A stretch of DNA of 64,000 bases, taken from assembly GCA_046155605.1 (NCBI GenBank), contig JBJXFQ010000068.1, forward strand, positions 1 through 64,000, read 5' to 3'. Position 1 is the first letter of the stretch; every line of letters starts with the position of its first letter. Below, one piece after another: positions 1 to 9,235 of the stretch. A program made the position numbers and the translations under genes. This DNA is from JAEUIZ01 sp046155605 (GTDB lineage: Bacteria > Planctomycetota > Phycisphaerae > Phycisphaerales > UBA1924). The notes under the pieces are model-generated. The model did not search any database, was not told the origin of the DNA, and saw only the letters and a program-made list of their open reading frames with translations.

Positions 1-474
1 GGGCTTGTCCGGCCGAGACGACCGCGGCCAGGGGAACTCCCGCACCGTCAGTGACCAGGTGGAACTTCGATCCCCACCCGCCTCGCGAGCGACCCAATGC
101 GTGGTCTTTCGGCTCGCTTTCGCCCCCTTTTTGCCGGCTCCCGCCGCGGCCCGCGACGCCCGCACGCTCGACCCGTCCACGCACCACAGGTCCCAGTCGA
201 TCTTGCCTTGCTTGTCGAGGCGGATGCGCAAGGCCCTGAGGATGCGGTCGAACGTGCCGTCCTTACGCCAGGCGTTGAAGCGGTGGTAGACGCTCTTCCA
301 CGGGCCGTAGCGCTCGGGGAGGTCGCGCCACGGCGCGCCGGTCCGCAGGACCCAGAGCATCCCGTCGAGCGTCGTGCGGTGGTCGTTCCACCTGCCGCCC
401 CGCCGCTGACCGGGCATCAGACCCTTGACGAGTTCCCACTGCCAGGTCGCCTCGTGCCATCCGTGGGCCTCCAT
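1..474 (-). mobile_element. IS5-family transposase, 5' part (runs off the left edge)
   Basis: Reading leftward from an ATG at 474, frame 0 gives an IS5-type N-terminus: W-LVKGLMPGQ, LDGMLWVLRTGAPWRDLPER, YGPW-SVYHRFNAW, then DLWCVDGSSVR with a DDE-type Asp. After a C-AAA-AAG heptamer (plus-strand T-run 128-132) frame 0 turns to nonsense, while the -1 frame continues with typical family sequence (PKDHALGRSRGGWG, LVTDGAGVPLAAVV). This matches the programmed -1 frameshift known in IS427-type members, so I read it as one functional transposase cut by the window edge. Its right end probably lies near 589, where it abuts a truncated HAF-repeat gene. Inference: the IS inserted there. Confidence 0.8.
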
Positions 475-588
475 CGTCGCTCCGCGACGATCACTCCATC
501 GGACCCCGAGGCCCCGCCGTTCCACTCTTCCCGCTTCATCCCCGCCCGCGCCGTACAAGCGCCGAACAGATGATCCGTCAGACAGAAC

Positions 589-1305
589 CTAACCAACTCT
601 CCAAAGAAACAGTTCTGAATTTCCAAAGAAGTCCCCGGAGGCCCTCCACATTCCCGCGATCGCGCTGCCGGAGAAGTTCGTCGCATTGGGGAGCATGAAC
701 ACATTCGGCATGCCGGTGAGCGTCGGCAAGAACTGGAAGCCGCGCGCGTCAGACCATGTGAAACCCTGATATCGAAATGTGCCGGAGAGCTTCCCATAGC
801 CAAGGATCACGCGGCCGTCGCCTGAGAGTCCTGTGACGATTTCTGCCGTCACTTCGTTGAAATCGAGAAAGCGAACTCCACCGGTCGTTGTCCACAGGAA
901 TGGCAGACTCGCAGAGCCGAGGGTGTTCCCGGCCACAGACGCGCCATCCAAACTCACCCCCGCGGGCTTGCCATTGGTTGGGAGCAATGCGAACCCAGTC
1001 GAAACGGACCAGCGGAACGCGCTGCCGGACGCCATTTTCCCGACGATGACCGACCCATCACCAGAGATGTCAGAAACTTCCGCGTCACTTCCTACCGGCG
1101 AGATGATCTGATACCCAAAGGCGGAGGAGAATCGATAGGCCGAATCATGGTTGCCGACGCGGATCGTGCCCGCGATTACCTTTCCATCAGCGGACATCAC
1201 ATCAGCTGTGCCATCGAGATCGAGAAGAACGAACGTGCCTTGGCCGTGAGCCGGCAGCGATGCGGCCATTCCGACCATGACGCACAAAACGCGAGCGGTA
1301 CGCAT
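589..1305 (-). CDS. Secreted HAF-repeat protein, probably truncated at the C-terminus
   Basis: 238 residues. The ATG at 1305 is preceded by GGAGG and begins a clear signal peptide (MRTARVLCVMVGMAASLPAHGQ). The mature part is made of HAF-type repeats: alternating G-DGSVIVG / FRW-S-TGF-LLP / FLWTTTGGVRFLD units. The related protein at 59563-60825 has the same design but continues into two dockerin-like repeats. Here the frame stops right after an ELFLW strand, at the inferred IS edge, and the anchor is missing. I therefore think it lost its cell-surface or complex-anchoring tail to the insertion. Whether the shortened protein is still exported is unknown. Confidence 0.65.
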   Translation of the reverse strand: MRTARVLCVMVGMAASLPAHGQGTFVLLDLDGTADVMSADGKVIAGTIRVGNHDSAYRFSSAFGYQIISPVGSDAEVSDISGDGSVIVGKMASGSAFRWSVSTGFALLPTNGKPAGVSLDGASVAGNTLGSASLPFLWTTTGGVRFLDFNEVTAEIVTGLSGDGRVILGYGKLSGTFRYQGFTWSDARGFQFLPTLTGMPNVFMLPNATNFSGSAIAGMWRASGDFFGNSELFLWRVG

Positions 1306-1427
1306 GCTTAACCCTCCGTGCCCCAAGAGAGCAGCATGATACCGCGCGGTGGTCGCTCCGCATGGGCACGGTGGATGAATGCACAAGCACGGAAATGCAC
1401 CGACGTCGGCATGAGGTCGGTCGCACA

Positions 1428-1456
1428 CACAGGCGGGACGCCTGTGCTCCCAAGAG
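1428..1456. repeat. Hairpin-plus-trailer unit A
   Basis: CACAGGCG, loop GGA, then CGCCTGTG: a perfect 8-bp stem at 1428-1446, followed by CTCCCAAGAG. It lies between the 3' end of clpX and the HAF gene. Loop and trailer match the units near 34.2-34.5 kb and 38.9-39.0 kb, though the arm sequence is unrelated. Read from the minus strand it encodes the peptide GAQASRLC in a non-genic frame. Confidence 0.6.
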
Positions 1457-1477
1457 TCCGGCTCTTCAACAGTCCCG

Positions 1478-2803
1478 TTACGCGCTTTCCTTCCGCTTCA
1501 CGCGGAGGTCGGAGAGCCGTGCCCCGGGATTCTTTGCCGCGGCCTCGTCCAGCACGAACTCCGCGCCCTGCTGGCTGTGGTCGGGCAACTCGAACATGAG
1601 GTCCATCATCACCTCTTCCATCACGGCACGCAGGCCGCGGGCACCCGTGTCACGCTTGGCGGCCTTCTCGGCGATCGCCCGGAGCGCGCCCTGGGTGAAC
1701 GTCAGTTTCGCACCCTCGATCTGGAAGAGGTGCTGATACTGCCGCACCAACGCGTTGCGCGGCTCGGTCAGGATCGAGACCATCGCCTCGGGCGTCAGCG
1801 GGACGAGCGGCGCGATGACCGGCAAGCGCCCGACGAACTCCGGGATCATCCCGAACTCGATCAGGTCTTCCGGCGCGACGCGCTGCAACAGTTCCGCGCG
1901 CTGTGTCTCCTCGTCGAGCACCTGGCTGTCGGCGGTGAAGCCGATGCGGGTCTTGCCCAGCCGCCGGCGGATGATGTCCTCAAGCCCCACGAACGTCCCG
2001 CCGCAGATGAAGAGAATGTGAGTCGTGTCCACCTGGATGTACTGCTGCTCGGGGTGCTTGCGCCCGCCCTGCGGCGGCACATTGCTCACCGTGCCCTCGA
2101 GCATCTTGAGGAGCGACTGCTGCACGCCCTCGCCCGAGACGTCGCGGGTAATCGAGACGTTGTTCGATGTTTTGCCGATCTTGTCGATCTCATCGATGTA
2201 GATGATGCCGCGCTGCGCGGATTCGAGGTCGTAGTCCGCCGCCTGGAGCAGTTTGAGAAGGAGGTTCTCGACGTCCTCGCCGACGTAACCGGCTTCGGTG
2301 AGGGTCGTCGCGTCGCCGATGGCGAACGGCACCTTCAGCATTTTCGCCAGCGTCCGCGCCAGCAGCGTCTTGCCCGAGCCGGTCGGCCCAATCATCAGGA
2401 TGTTGGACTTATCGAGTTCCACCGAGTTGTCGTCGCTCTCGGTGTGCAGCAGTCGCTTGTAGTGGTTATGGACCGCCACCGACAGCGCTCGCTTGGCCTG
2501 GAGTTGCCCGATGACATATTGGTCGAGGTGCTCGGTGATCTGCCGCGGCGAGGGGATGTCGGTCAGTTTCGAACTGACCGATCCGACGCGACGGCGTTCC
2601 TGCCGAAAGATGTTCTGGCAGAGATCGACGCAACTGGTGCAGATGTAGACCTCATTGGGTCCTTCGACCATGGGGCCCACGTCGCGGCTGGTCTTCCCGC
2701 AGAACGAGCAGGTGGTCACGCGGCGGCCACGAAAGTTCTCGTCGCTCCCGCGAGGTGCCCCTGGTCCCTGCTGATCCGTGCCGTCTTGCTTGTTCTTGGC
2801 CAT
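1478..2803 (-). CDS. clpX: ATP-dependent Clp protease ATP-binding subunit ClpX
   Basis: 441 residues, the usual ClpX length plus a short N-terminal tail. The N-terminal zinc domain has Cys32, Cys35, Cys55 and Cys58. The AAA+ module has Walker A GPTGSGKT (139-146), Walker B IIYIDEIDK (about 200-208), the RKHPEQQYIQVDTT segment and sensor 2 near GARGLR. ClpX unfolds tagged substrates and feeds them to ClpP. clpP and tig, its common neighbours, are not in this window. The gene is followed by hairpin unit A and the inverted segment AGAG/CTCT at 1454-1466, which could act as transcript end structures. Confidence 0.97.
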   Translation of the reverse strand: MAKNKQDGTDQQGPGAPRGSDENFRGRRVTTCSFCGKTSRDVGPMVEGPNEVYICTSCVDLCQNIFRQERRRVGSVSSKLTDIPSPRQITEHLDQYVIGQLQAKRALSVAVHNHYKRLLHTESDDNSVELDKSNILMIGPTGSGKTLLARTLAKMLKVPFAIGDATTLTEAGYVGEDVENLLLKLLQAADYDLESAQRGIIYIDEIDKIGKTSNNVSITRDVSGEGVQQSLLKMLEGTVSNVPPQGGRKHPEQQYIQVDTTHILFICGGTFVGLEDIIRRRLGKTRIGFTADSQVLDEETQRAELLQRVAPEDLIEFGMIPEFVGRLPVIAPLVPLTPEAMVSILTEPRNALVRQYQHLFQIEGAKLTFTQGALRAIAEKAAKRDTGARGLRAVMEEVMMDLMFELPDHSQQGAEFVLDEAAAKNPGARLSDLRVKRKESA

Positions 2804-2939
2804 TCGTCCCTCGCCGGTCCGGAGAAATCACGGCGGCGGACGCCCGCGGGCGGGTCGGCCTGCCGATTCGGCTTGAGTGTATCGGCCGGGTTGCCCTTTG
2901 TCTGCACCACTTCCGAACATCCCGCGCGTCCGAGGCGAG

Positions 2940-3254
2940 TTATCGTCGCGTCGGTCGCTCCCAGTCGCCTTCGCGCAACTTGCTCGCGGCCCGCGCCACC
3001 AGCCTGCGCTTGGTTGCTTCGAACTCTTCGGGTGTCATGCGACCATCGTCTCGCATGCGCCGCATTTCTTCCATTAGCGAGGCCGGTGATGATTCGTCCG
3101 CGCCGCCGAGCGCGCGCCGACGGATCGCCAGGATCGCCAGCCCTGCCGCGACGACGAGCGTGATGAGCACTCCGAGCCACAACAACGCCGAGCCCAGCGG
3201 CGTGCCGGCGGCCAAAGTTGCCGCGGCCAAGTGGCCCACCGAGGGCGTGTTCAT
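2940..3254 (-). CDS. Small single-span membrane protein with SHOCT-like C-terminus
   Basis: 104 residues from the ATG at 3254 (a GTG at 3275 would overlap the upstream gene). One strong membrane segment (SALLWLGVLITLVVAAGLAI) is followed by a basic stretch (IRRR) and a charged C-terminal helix MEEMRRMRDDGRMTPEEFEATKRRL, written here as a motif in two parts: MEEMRRMRDDGRMT and PEEFEATKRRL. The 'DGxMTxEEFExxKxxLL' pattern is that of SHOCT-type oligomerisation helices. It starts 10 nt after the gene at 3265-3987 and is probably cotranscribed with it. Function unknown. Confidence 0.7.
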   Translation of the reverse strand: MNTPSVGHLAAATLAAGTPLGSALLWLGVLITLVVAAGLAILAIRRRALGGADESSPASLMEEMRRMRDDGRMTPEEFEATKRRLVARAASKLREGDWERPTRR

Positions 3255-3264
3255 CGCTTCGCGC

Positions 3265-3987
3265 TCACAACCCACCTCGGATCGCCTCGTGCAGAGGCCG
3301 AATCAGCCGCGGCACCGCAAACTCTTTCACCAGCCCCTCCGCACGCTCGCCCAGACCGTCCACCACTCCGGGCAAGTCCTCGACGCGCGAGAACGGCCCG
3401 AGTTTGCGCAGCGTTACATACACGCTCAGCGGCTCGACCCCGCGATCGGTCCGCTGCCTCGTTTTCACTTCGATTTGTGCCTCCACCCGACCCTCCAGCA
3501 TCAGGCCCACAGAGGGCTGGCAACTCGTCACCGCCGCGCCCGGCACGTCGAGCAGCGACGCCACCGGAGAGCCCGCCAGCAGCGCACGGCCCACGATCGC
3601 GTCCTGCGGATCGTCCGTCGCCATGTCAAACCCGAAGAGCAGTTCCACGAAATCGGCATCGAGCGGCGAGACCCCGAGAAAGAACGGCGCGATCTCGAGG
3701 ATCGCACGATGGAACGCGTACGCGTCCTCGGGGCGAGTCGGATTGACCGATCCCGCGCGCAGGCTCCGCTCGCGGAGCGCCACCCACTGATGGTTCGCCG
3801 ATGACGAGTCCGCTTCGAGGGCCAACTCATCTTTGTAGCGTCGGAAGTTGGTCATGCCCGGAAACTGCCGCCGCACGCGATCAAAGAGGTCGAGGACGGT
3901 CTGCCGCTCGCGGTCCTGATTGAGTTTGAGCCCCAGTTTCAGGTTCACATACCAGTCATCACACAGGGCGCGGGCGGACTCGGTCAT
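3265..3987 (-). CDS. Conserved hypothetical protein
   Basis: 240 residues with no signal peptide or membrane segment. I do not recognise a catalytic motif. The protein is rich in charged helices at the N-terminus (WYVNLKLGLKLNQDRERQTVLDLF) and has a mixed C-terminal half that looks like a globular alpha/beta domain ending in alternating EAQIEVKT strands. It is followed at 10 nt by a small SHOCT-like membrane protein and is divergent from a lipoprotein gene at 4067. It looks like a real gene from its consistent codon usage and length, but no function can be given. Confidence 0.7.
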   Translation of the reverse strand: MTESARALCDDWYVNLKLGLKLNQDRERQTVLDLFDRVRRQFPGMTNFRRYKDELALEADSSSANHQWVALRERSLRAGSVNPTRPEDAYAFHRAILEIAPFFLGVSPLDADFVELLFGFDMATDDPQDAIVGRALLAGSPVASLLDVPGAAVTSCQPSVGLMLEGRVEAQIEVKTRQRTDRGVEPLSVYVTLRKLGPFSRVEDLPGVVDGLGERAEGLVKEFAVPRLIRPLHEAIRGGL

Positions 3988-4066
3988 CGACGACTCCTGC
4001 GGTTCCCAAGTCTAGGATTCGCTGCCGCTCGCGGGATGACCCGCCGGCGGCATCTGGAGGATCGCC

Positions 4067-4381
4067 ATGAAGTTCACCAAGTTCGCGCTCGTTCTCTCCG
4101 TGGTTGGCTCGGTCTCCCTCTTTGCAGGCTGTGTGAAAGACAAGGCGTGCTGCGACACCGGCGACAAGACCGCCGCCGCCCGCGTCTCCGTCATCAACAC
4201 GATGTGCCCCATTGGCGGCGACGATTTCGGTGAGAAGACCCGCCCGGCCGAACTCGTCCGTACCCATAACGGCGAGAACATCGGCTTCTGCTGCGAGGGC
4301 TGTGTCAAGAGTTTCGACAAGAAGGCCGACGCCGCGAAGGGCGAGGTTCTCGCCGCCGCGAAGGCCAACAAGACGCTCTGA
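4067..4381 (+). CDS. TRASH/YHS-like metal-binding lipoprotein
   Basis: 104 residues; GGAGGATCG precedes the ATG. The N-terminus is a lipoprotein signal with lipobox LFAGC (lipidated Cys22). The mature part has a compact Cys-rich fold: NTMCPIGGDDFGEK (Cys47), then HNGENIGFCCEGCVKSFDKK (Cys75, Cys76, Cys79). A Cys...FCCxxC..F layout is that of small YHS/TRASH metal-sensing or metal-holding modules, often for copper or other soft metals. It is probably anchored in a membrane facing the periplasm. No transporter or oxidase is adjacent, so its partner is not evident. Confidence 0.75.
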   Translation: MKFTKFALVLSVVGSVSLFAGCVKDKACCDTGDKTAAARVSVINTMCPIGGDDFGEKTRPAELVRTHNGENIGFCCEGCVKSFDKKADAAKGEVLAAAKANKTL

Positions 4382-4621
4382 ACGCCGCGAGGATCATCGC
4401 GTGGCCATCTCGCCGCGCGCCTGAGCGGACGAGTCGTGTCGTTTCAACGCTGCGTAGCGGGTCAAGCAGAAGCAAGCCCCCGCCGGTTACTCCATGCGCT
4501 TGTTTACCCACCACGCGCCGGGTCGAGCGGCTCGGTCCGGACTGCGTTGAGCGGCAAGGTTCAGTCTGCGCCCCGGTCAGCGCGAGCGAGGACGCAATCG
4601 GCGGTCCTTCCATCAGCATGA

Positions 4622-7600
4622 TTACTTGGCGGGCCTGGTCGCTTCCGACGTGGCCTTCAGTCCTTGACGGAGGATCACCTGGAGCGCGGTCTTGCGGGCT
4701 GAGCGATGTGTCCGTCTTGATGCGTTCGGCAACCGCCGCAGGGTCTTTGAGTTCGTCGAAGAGCGCCGCGACTATGGGTTCGACGCGCACCAGCGCGGCG
4801 GCGCGGGCCTCGCGGGCTTGAATACGCGTGCGGATGGGATCGGGTTCCCACACGCGCACCGTGTAATCGCCGGAGCAGGAGACGAGACGATGTCCGTCGG
4901 CATCCCAATCCACGCACCCGATGTGCCCGCCGTGCCCCGCGAAGGCCGCGAGCGGGTCGAGCGTGGCGGCGTCCCAGATGCGGATCATGCGGTCTACCCC
5001 CGCGCTGGCGAGGCGGGTGCCATCGGGGCTGAATGAGATGCTGAGGATTGCCATGCCTTGTTCGGACGTGGTGCCGAGCGGCCTTCCGGTGTCCGCGGCG
5101 AAGAGCCTCACGATGCCGTCTTCGCCGCCGGTGGCGATACGAGCGCCGTCGGGGCTGAAGGCCAGCGACTTCTGCCCCTCGGGAATCCCGTCGATCTCCC
5201 GCACCGTCTCGAGCGTCTGCGAGTCGAGGATGAGCATGGTGCCGGGACGGTCGGCCTTGGACGGCGAGAGGTTGCTCGATCTTGGCAACGCGGCGAACGT
5301 GTTCCCGTCGGGGCTTCGCGCGAACACCCACTCGGCCTTGGGATCGAGTTGCGTCGTACGCCGCACCGCACCAGAACGGGCATCGATCAGGTGCAGTTGA
5401 AAAGACACGTTCGAAGCGTTGTCGAACTCGCTCACGATGACCGACTGATGGTCGCGCCCAAAGGCGACCCGCCACGGCGAGCGGCGTGAGGGCGAGCTGG
5501 ACACCCGTTCGCCTGTGGTGAGATCGATGATGTCCGTTCGTCCGGTTGGCTCGTCCGCGGCACCCCCGCGCGCCCGATCCGTCGCAAACCAGGCCTTGAT
5601 AGATATCGCTGCGAAGCGGCCGTCGTCGGACACATCCATCCCAAACGCGATGTCTCCGAGTTGGCCGTGGTAGATGCCCACCTCATCGCCCGAGTCAGCA
5701 TCCCAGAAACGGACGATGCCTGTCGAGCCGTCGGCACCCTCCCAACTGCTGGAGACGATGATCCCAGCCGGATTCCCGGCGGCGAACTTCGCGGAAGAGA
5801 CGATGCTCTTATGTTCACGCAGCACCGCCGCGTTCTCGGCTGTGACATCCCAGAACCGGATCGTTCCGTCCGATTCCCACCCCGCGACGGTCTTGCCATC
5901 TTGCATGAACATCAGCGGCCAGGGATCGAGCGTCTCGCTCGGGTAGGTGCTGAGCAAGCGGCCCGTGGCTCGATCCCATATTCGGATCGCGCGGTCCATC
6001 GCGATCGTCGCGACCAGCGAGGCATCGGGGGAGAAGCGGATGTTGTTCGCCTGGTACGGGTGTTTAAGCTCGACAAACGTCGGGGGGTTCGCGGCCAGGT
6101 CGTACACCCGGGCGGTGTCATCGTTGCCGGTGATGCCCAGCCACCGGTCGTCGTTCGAGAACGACACGTTCTGGACCAGCGTGCGCCACGCGATGACGGT
6201 CATTGGAGCCAGCGATTGAGCGTCGCTGAGCACGAGTCCGTAGGGTGCTGTATCGATGACTTCGACGATCACCGTGTCGGCGCGGTTGATCGCTTGCGGA
6301 TAGGTACGCTGGGTCAACGGCCGTTCGGCCAGGATCGCCGAGGTTGCTGGGGCCGCCGCGCCGGTCTTCGTTCCCCCCGGAGCAACGCGTGTGCTCCACG
6401 CGCGATCGCCCGCGTAGACAAAGACGCGGGATCCGTCCCGACTCACGATCGTGCGGGCGAGGGGTTCGCTCGGGCACGCCACTTCTGTGCGGGCCGTTCG
6501 CTCTCCGGTGGAGAGGTCCCACGAGTCGACCACAAAACTCTTCGACCCGGGGGCTCGATAGCCCGGCGTGGTCGTTAGGCGGTGTCCATCGGGCGACAGG
6601 AAGGCGCGGTTGTGCCGAAGTTCCTTCGTCCTGTCCGGGGCCGAAAAACTCTGCAGCAAGCGTCCGCTCGCGAGGTCCCAGCGCTGCGCCACGGTGTCGC
6701 CCAGGTAATCGACCGTGAAGAACGATCGCCCATCCGGGTGCAAAATGAGATCGCACCCGACAGCCGACCTCGGCTTCGCGGCAATGACGCACGTCCGAAC
6801 CGACGAATCGAGTTTCGCGTCCAGCGCGCGCCACTCCCACCCGCGGAGTCGCTGCGGCGCGGCATCCAGGAACGCGCGGGCCGTCGCGTATTGCACGCCG
6901 CTCACCGCGGTCGAGGCCGACATCATGCTGGCGGAATACGCCTGGCGTGTCGCGATCGCTTCGGCCACGCGCGCCTGCGCCGCGTTCTCGTCGGCCCGCT
7001 CCTTCTCCTGCTCGGCCCGGATTGTCTCCTTCACCGCCACCTTGCGTTGCTGCTCGGCGTTGAAGAAGCCCAGCGACGTCCCGATCAGCCCCGAGACCAA
7101 TGCCAGCGCCAGCAGCGACCCCGCGAGCACAGGACCCTTGTTGCGGCGCACGAACTTGCGGACCAGGTACGCCCGCCCCGGCGGCGCGGCCTGAACCGCG
7201 TAGCCGCTCAGATACCGCTGGATGTCCGCGCCCATCGAGCCCGCCGAGTCGTACCGCCGCGCGCGGTCCTTCTCGATCGCCTTCATCACGATCCAGTCGA
7301 GTTCGCCCGCGATCGTGCTGGTGAGTTTGGTCGGGGGCATCGAGCGCTGTCGCGCGGCGGTGTCGAGCGTCTCGGGCTTGGTGGTCACGAGCACGCCGAG
7401 CCGCGTGCTGGGCTTGGGTGGGTCTTCCTCGCGGATGATGCGCTGCATCTCGCCGTACGCCGCCGAGCGCAGTCTCTTGGAGTCAAACGGCGTCGCGCCG
7501 GTCAGGAGTTCGTACAGCAGCACGCCCGCGGCGTATACATCCGTCCGCGTGTCGATGTCTTCCGCCGACTCGCCCGCCTGCTCGGGGCGCATGTACTCCG

Positions 7601-8412
7601 GCGTGCCGATCATCTGCCGGAACTCGGTGAAAATGGTCTGCTCGGTCAGTCGCGCGGACGTCGCTTTGGCGATCCCGAAGTCGATGATCTTGGGCAGCGG
7701 CTTGTCGCCCTCGATCGTGCTCGCCAGCACGTTGCTGGGCTTGATGTCGCGGTGGATCACGCCGCGCTAGTGCGCGTGCTGCAGCGCCTCGCAGGCCTGC
7801 GCCACCAGCGCCAGCCGCTCGCGGATGCCGAGTTTCTTCTGATCGCAGTACTCGGTGATGGGCAGGCCGCGGACCAGTTCCATGACGAAGTACGGCCGCT
7901 CTGTCTCCGTCGCGCCGGCGTCGAAGACTTTGGCGATGTCGGATGATCCATGAGCGCCAGGGCCTGGCGCTCGGCCTCGAAGCGGGCCACCACCTGCTTG
8001 GTGTCCATCCCGAGTTTGATGATCTTGAGCGCGACGCGCCGGCGGACGGGCTTCTCCTGCTCGGCCATGAAGACCACGCCGAGCCCGCCCTCGCCGAGGC
8101 GTTCCAGCAAGCGGTAGTTGCCGATGCGGTCGCGGCCCGGGCGATCGCCGGGTGGGCTTGCCGCGGTGACACCCGTCGGGCGAACGCTGTGGGCGGCACG
8201 GATGTCCTCCGCGAGCGACTCGACCGGAAGCGGGGCCTGATCGCCGCGAAGCAGCAGGAGCACGAGGTCTTTGAGTTTCGAATCGCCGCCGCACAGCCGC
8301 TCGAAGGCCTCATCGCGCTCGGCCAGGCCAGGGCGCGGACCTCGAGAAAGATCTCCGAAGCGCGGTCCATCCGCGCCGCATTGTCGGATCGTTCGTCAGG
8401 CATCGCTGCCAT
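4622..8412 (-). pseudogene. Broken Ser/Thr protein kinase with WD40 repeats
   Basis: Joined over four lesions this would be a typical planctomycete kinase: N-terminal helical region, kinase domain (LGEGGLGVVFMAEQ glycine loop, VALKIIKLG lysine, HRDIKPSN loop, IDFGIAK, TPEYM), a membrane span (PVLAGSLLALALVSGLIG), then about 700 residues of WD40 repeats. Lesions: frame change near 8330-8340 (one base lost or five duplicated in CTGGCCTGGC); one base lost near 7939, where CATCCGACATC should read as DHPNIAKV; in-frame TAG at 7767-7769 where Gln fits (HAHQRGVIHRD); frame change near 4685, after which an alternative frame gives LQVILRQGLKA and a TAA at 4622-4624. The 5' end overlaps the ECF sigma gene. 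Confidence 0.85.
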
Positions 8413-8998
8413 TCTGCATCTTGGCGGCCAGCCAGGCGCGAGCGACGAGCCAATCGCGATGCACCGTCATCCGCGAGACGCCGAGCACGCGGGCCATCTG
8501 GTCCTGCTCCATCCCGCCGAAGAGCCGGAGTTCGGCGACCCGCGCCGCCCGCTCGCTGGACCTTGCGAGTTCCGTCAGCAGATCATCCAGTTCCACCACG
8601 CGCATCTCGCGTGAAGCACCCTGGCCGCCGTCGGCGCTCAACCCCTCCACGCTGATGTCCGCGCGCTGTCGTGCCGTGTCCCCGCCGCCGCGCTTCTCGT
8701 TCTTGCGGCGGGAATGGTCGACCAGCACCTGGCGCATGGCGGTCGCCGCGACGGCCATGAAATGGTCACGCGCGGACCACTGCTTGTCGTCGCCGACCAT
8801 TTTCAGGAACGCCTCGTGCACGAGAGCCGTCGGCTGCAGCGTGTGCGAGCGCCCGCTCGACGCGCCATGCCGATCCAGATATCCCGAGGCGAGTTTGCGC
8901 AACTCCTCATAGACAAGCGGCAGAAGCGCGGCCATCGATCGCGCGTCGCCCGGCTGTGCGTTGGAAAGCAGGTCCGTCACGGAGATCAGCCCTCGCAT
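8396..8998 (-). CDS. ECF RNA polymerase sigma factor
   Basis: 200 residues from the ATG at 8998, which has GGAGGGG just upstream; longer starts run into the promoter-like element. Region 2 is visible as LLPLVYEELRKLASGYL and HEAFLKMVGDDKQWSARDHFMAVAATAMRQVLVDHSRRK, here abbreviated from residues about 25-105. Region 4 is ELDDLLTELA...AELRLFGGMEQDQMARVLGVS with the helix-turn-helix SRMTVHRDWLVARAWL. The type (DLL..GD.....LLPLVYEELR) is the planctomycete kinase-associated ECF class. Its stop overlaps the start of the broken kinase, so regulator and kinase were one transcript. With the kinase inactivated, this sigma factor has probably lost its local signal input. Confidence 0.9.
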   Translation of the reverse strand: MRGLISVTDLLSNAQPGDARSMAALLPLVYEELRKLASGYLDRHGASSGRSHTLQPTALVHEAFLKMVGDDKQWSARDHFMAVAATAMRQVLVDHSRRKNEKRGGGDTARQRADISVEGLSADGGQGASREMRVVELDDLLTELARSSERAARVAELRLFGGMEQDQMARVLGVSRMTVHRDWLVARAWLAAKMQNGSDA

Positions 8999-9056
8999 GG
9001 CCCCTCCGTTCGAGCATACCAGACTTCCAGTTTCTCGAAAGACGCTCGTACTTCGA

Positions 9057-9089
9057 CATCCACGCAAACGGGGGCGGGTTTGTCACACC
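9057..9089 (-). promoter_or_regulatory. Outward promoter-like element facing the ECF sigma gene
   Basis: Read on the minus strand: GGTGTGACA, then CCCGC, then GTTTGCGTGGATG. It matches 27 of 33 positions of the element at 9120-9152, with no gaps and opposite orientation. GGTGT-ACA and GCGTGGATG are candidate -35 and -10 boxes for an ECF-type sigma factor. It ends 58 nt before the sigma ATG. Inference: autoregulation. Confidence 0.5.
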
Positions 9090-9119
9090 GGGCAAGCGAA
9101 ACTCTTAAAAATACTTTCA

Positions 9120-9152
9120 GGTGTTACACGCCCGCAGCCTTTTGCGTGGATG
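9120..9152 (+). promoter_or_regulatory. Outward promoter-like element facing the S74 protein gene
   Basis: GGTGTTACA, then CCCGC, then TTTTGCGTGGATG, ending 83 nt before the ATG at 9236. It is the mirror partner of 9057-9089, with 30 nt between the two. The shared ends and the fixed length are what make a shared sigma factor plausible. Neither copy has been tested. Confidence 0.5.
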
Positions 9153-9235
9153 GGGGCGTAGCGGGCATCCTTGTCGCAGTTGGTCGGGAGTCGCTCGCTG
9201 GTTTGGGTATCGAACCCCTCAAGAAGGAGATGTAC

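Noticed and set aside
1577..3163. Long plus-strand open frame (528 codons) across clpX
   Set aside because: Antisense to clpX, His/Arg/Leu-rich and without any family motif; high GC leaves such shadow frames open.
7767..7950. Programmed frameshift or readthrough in the kinase gene
   Set aside because: Four unrelated lesions, one of them a stop codon within the catalytic loop region, fit decay better than recoding.
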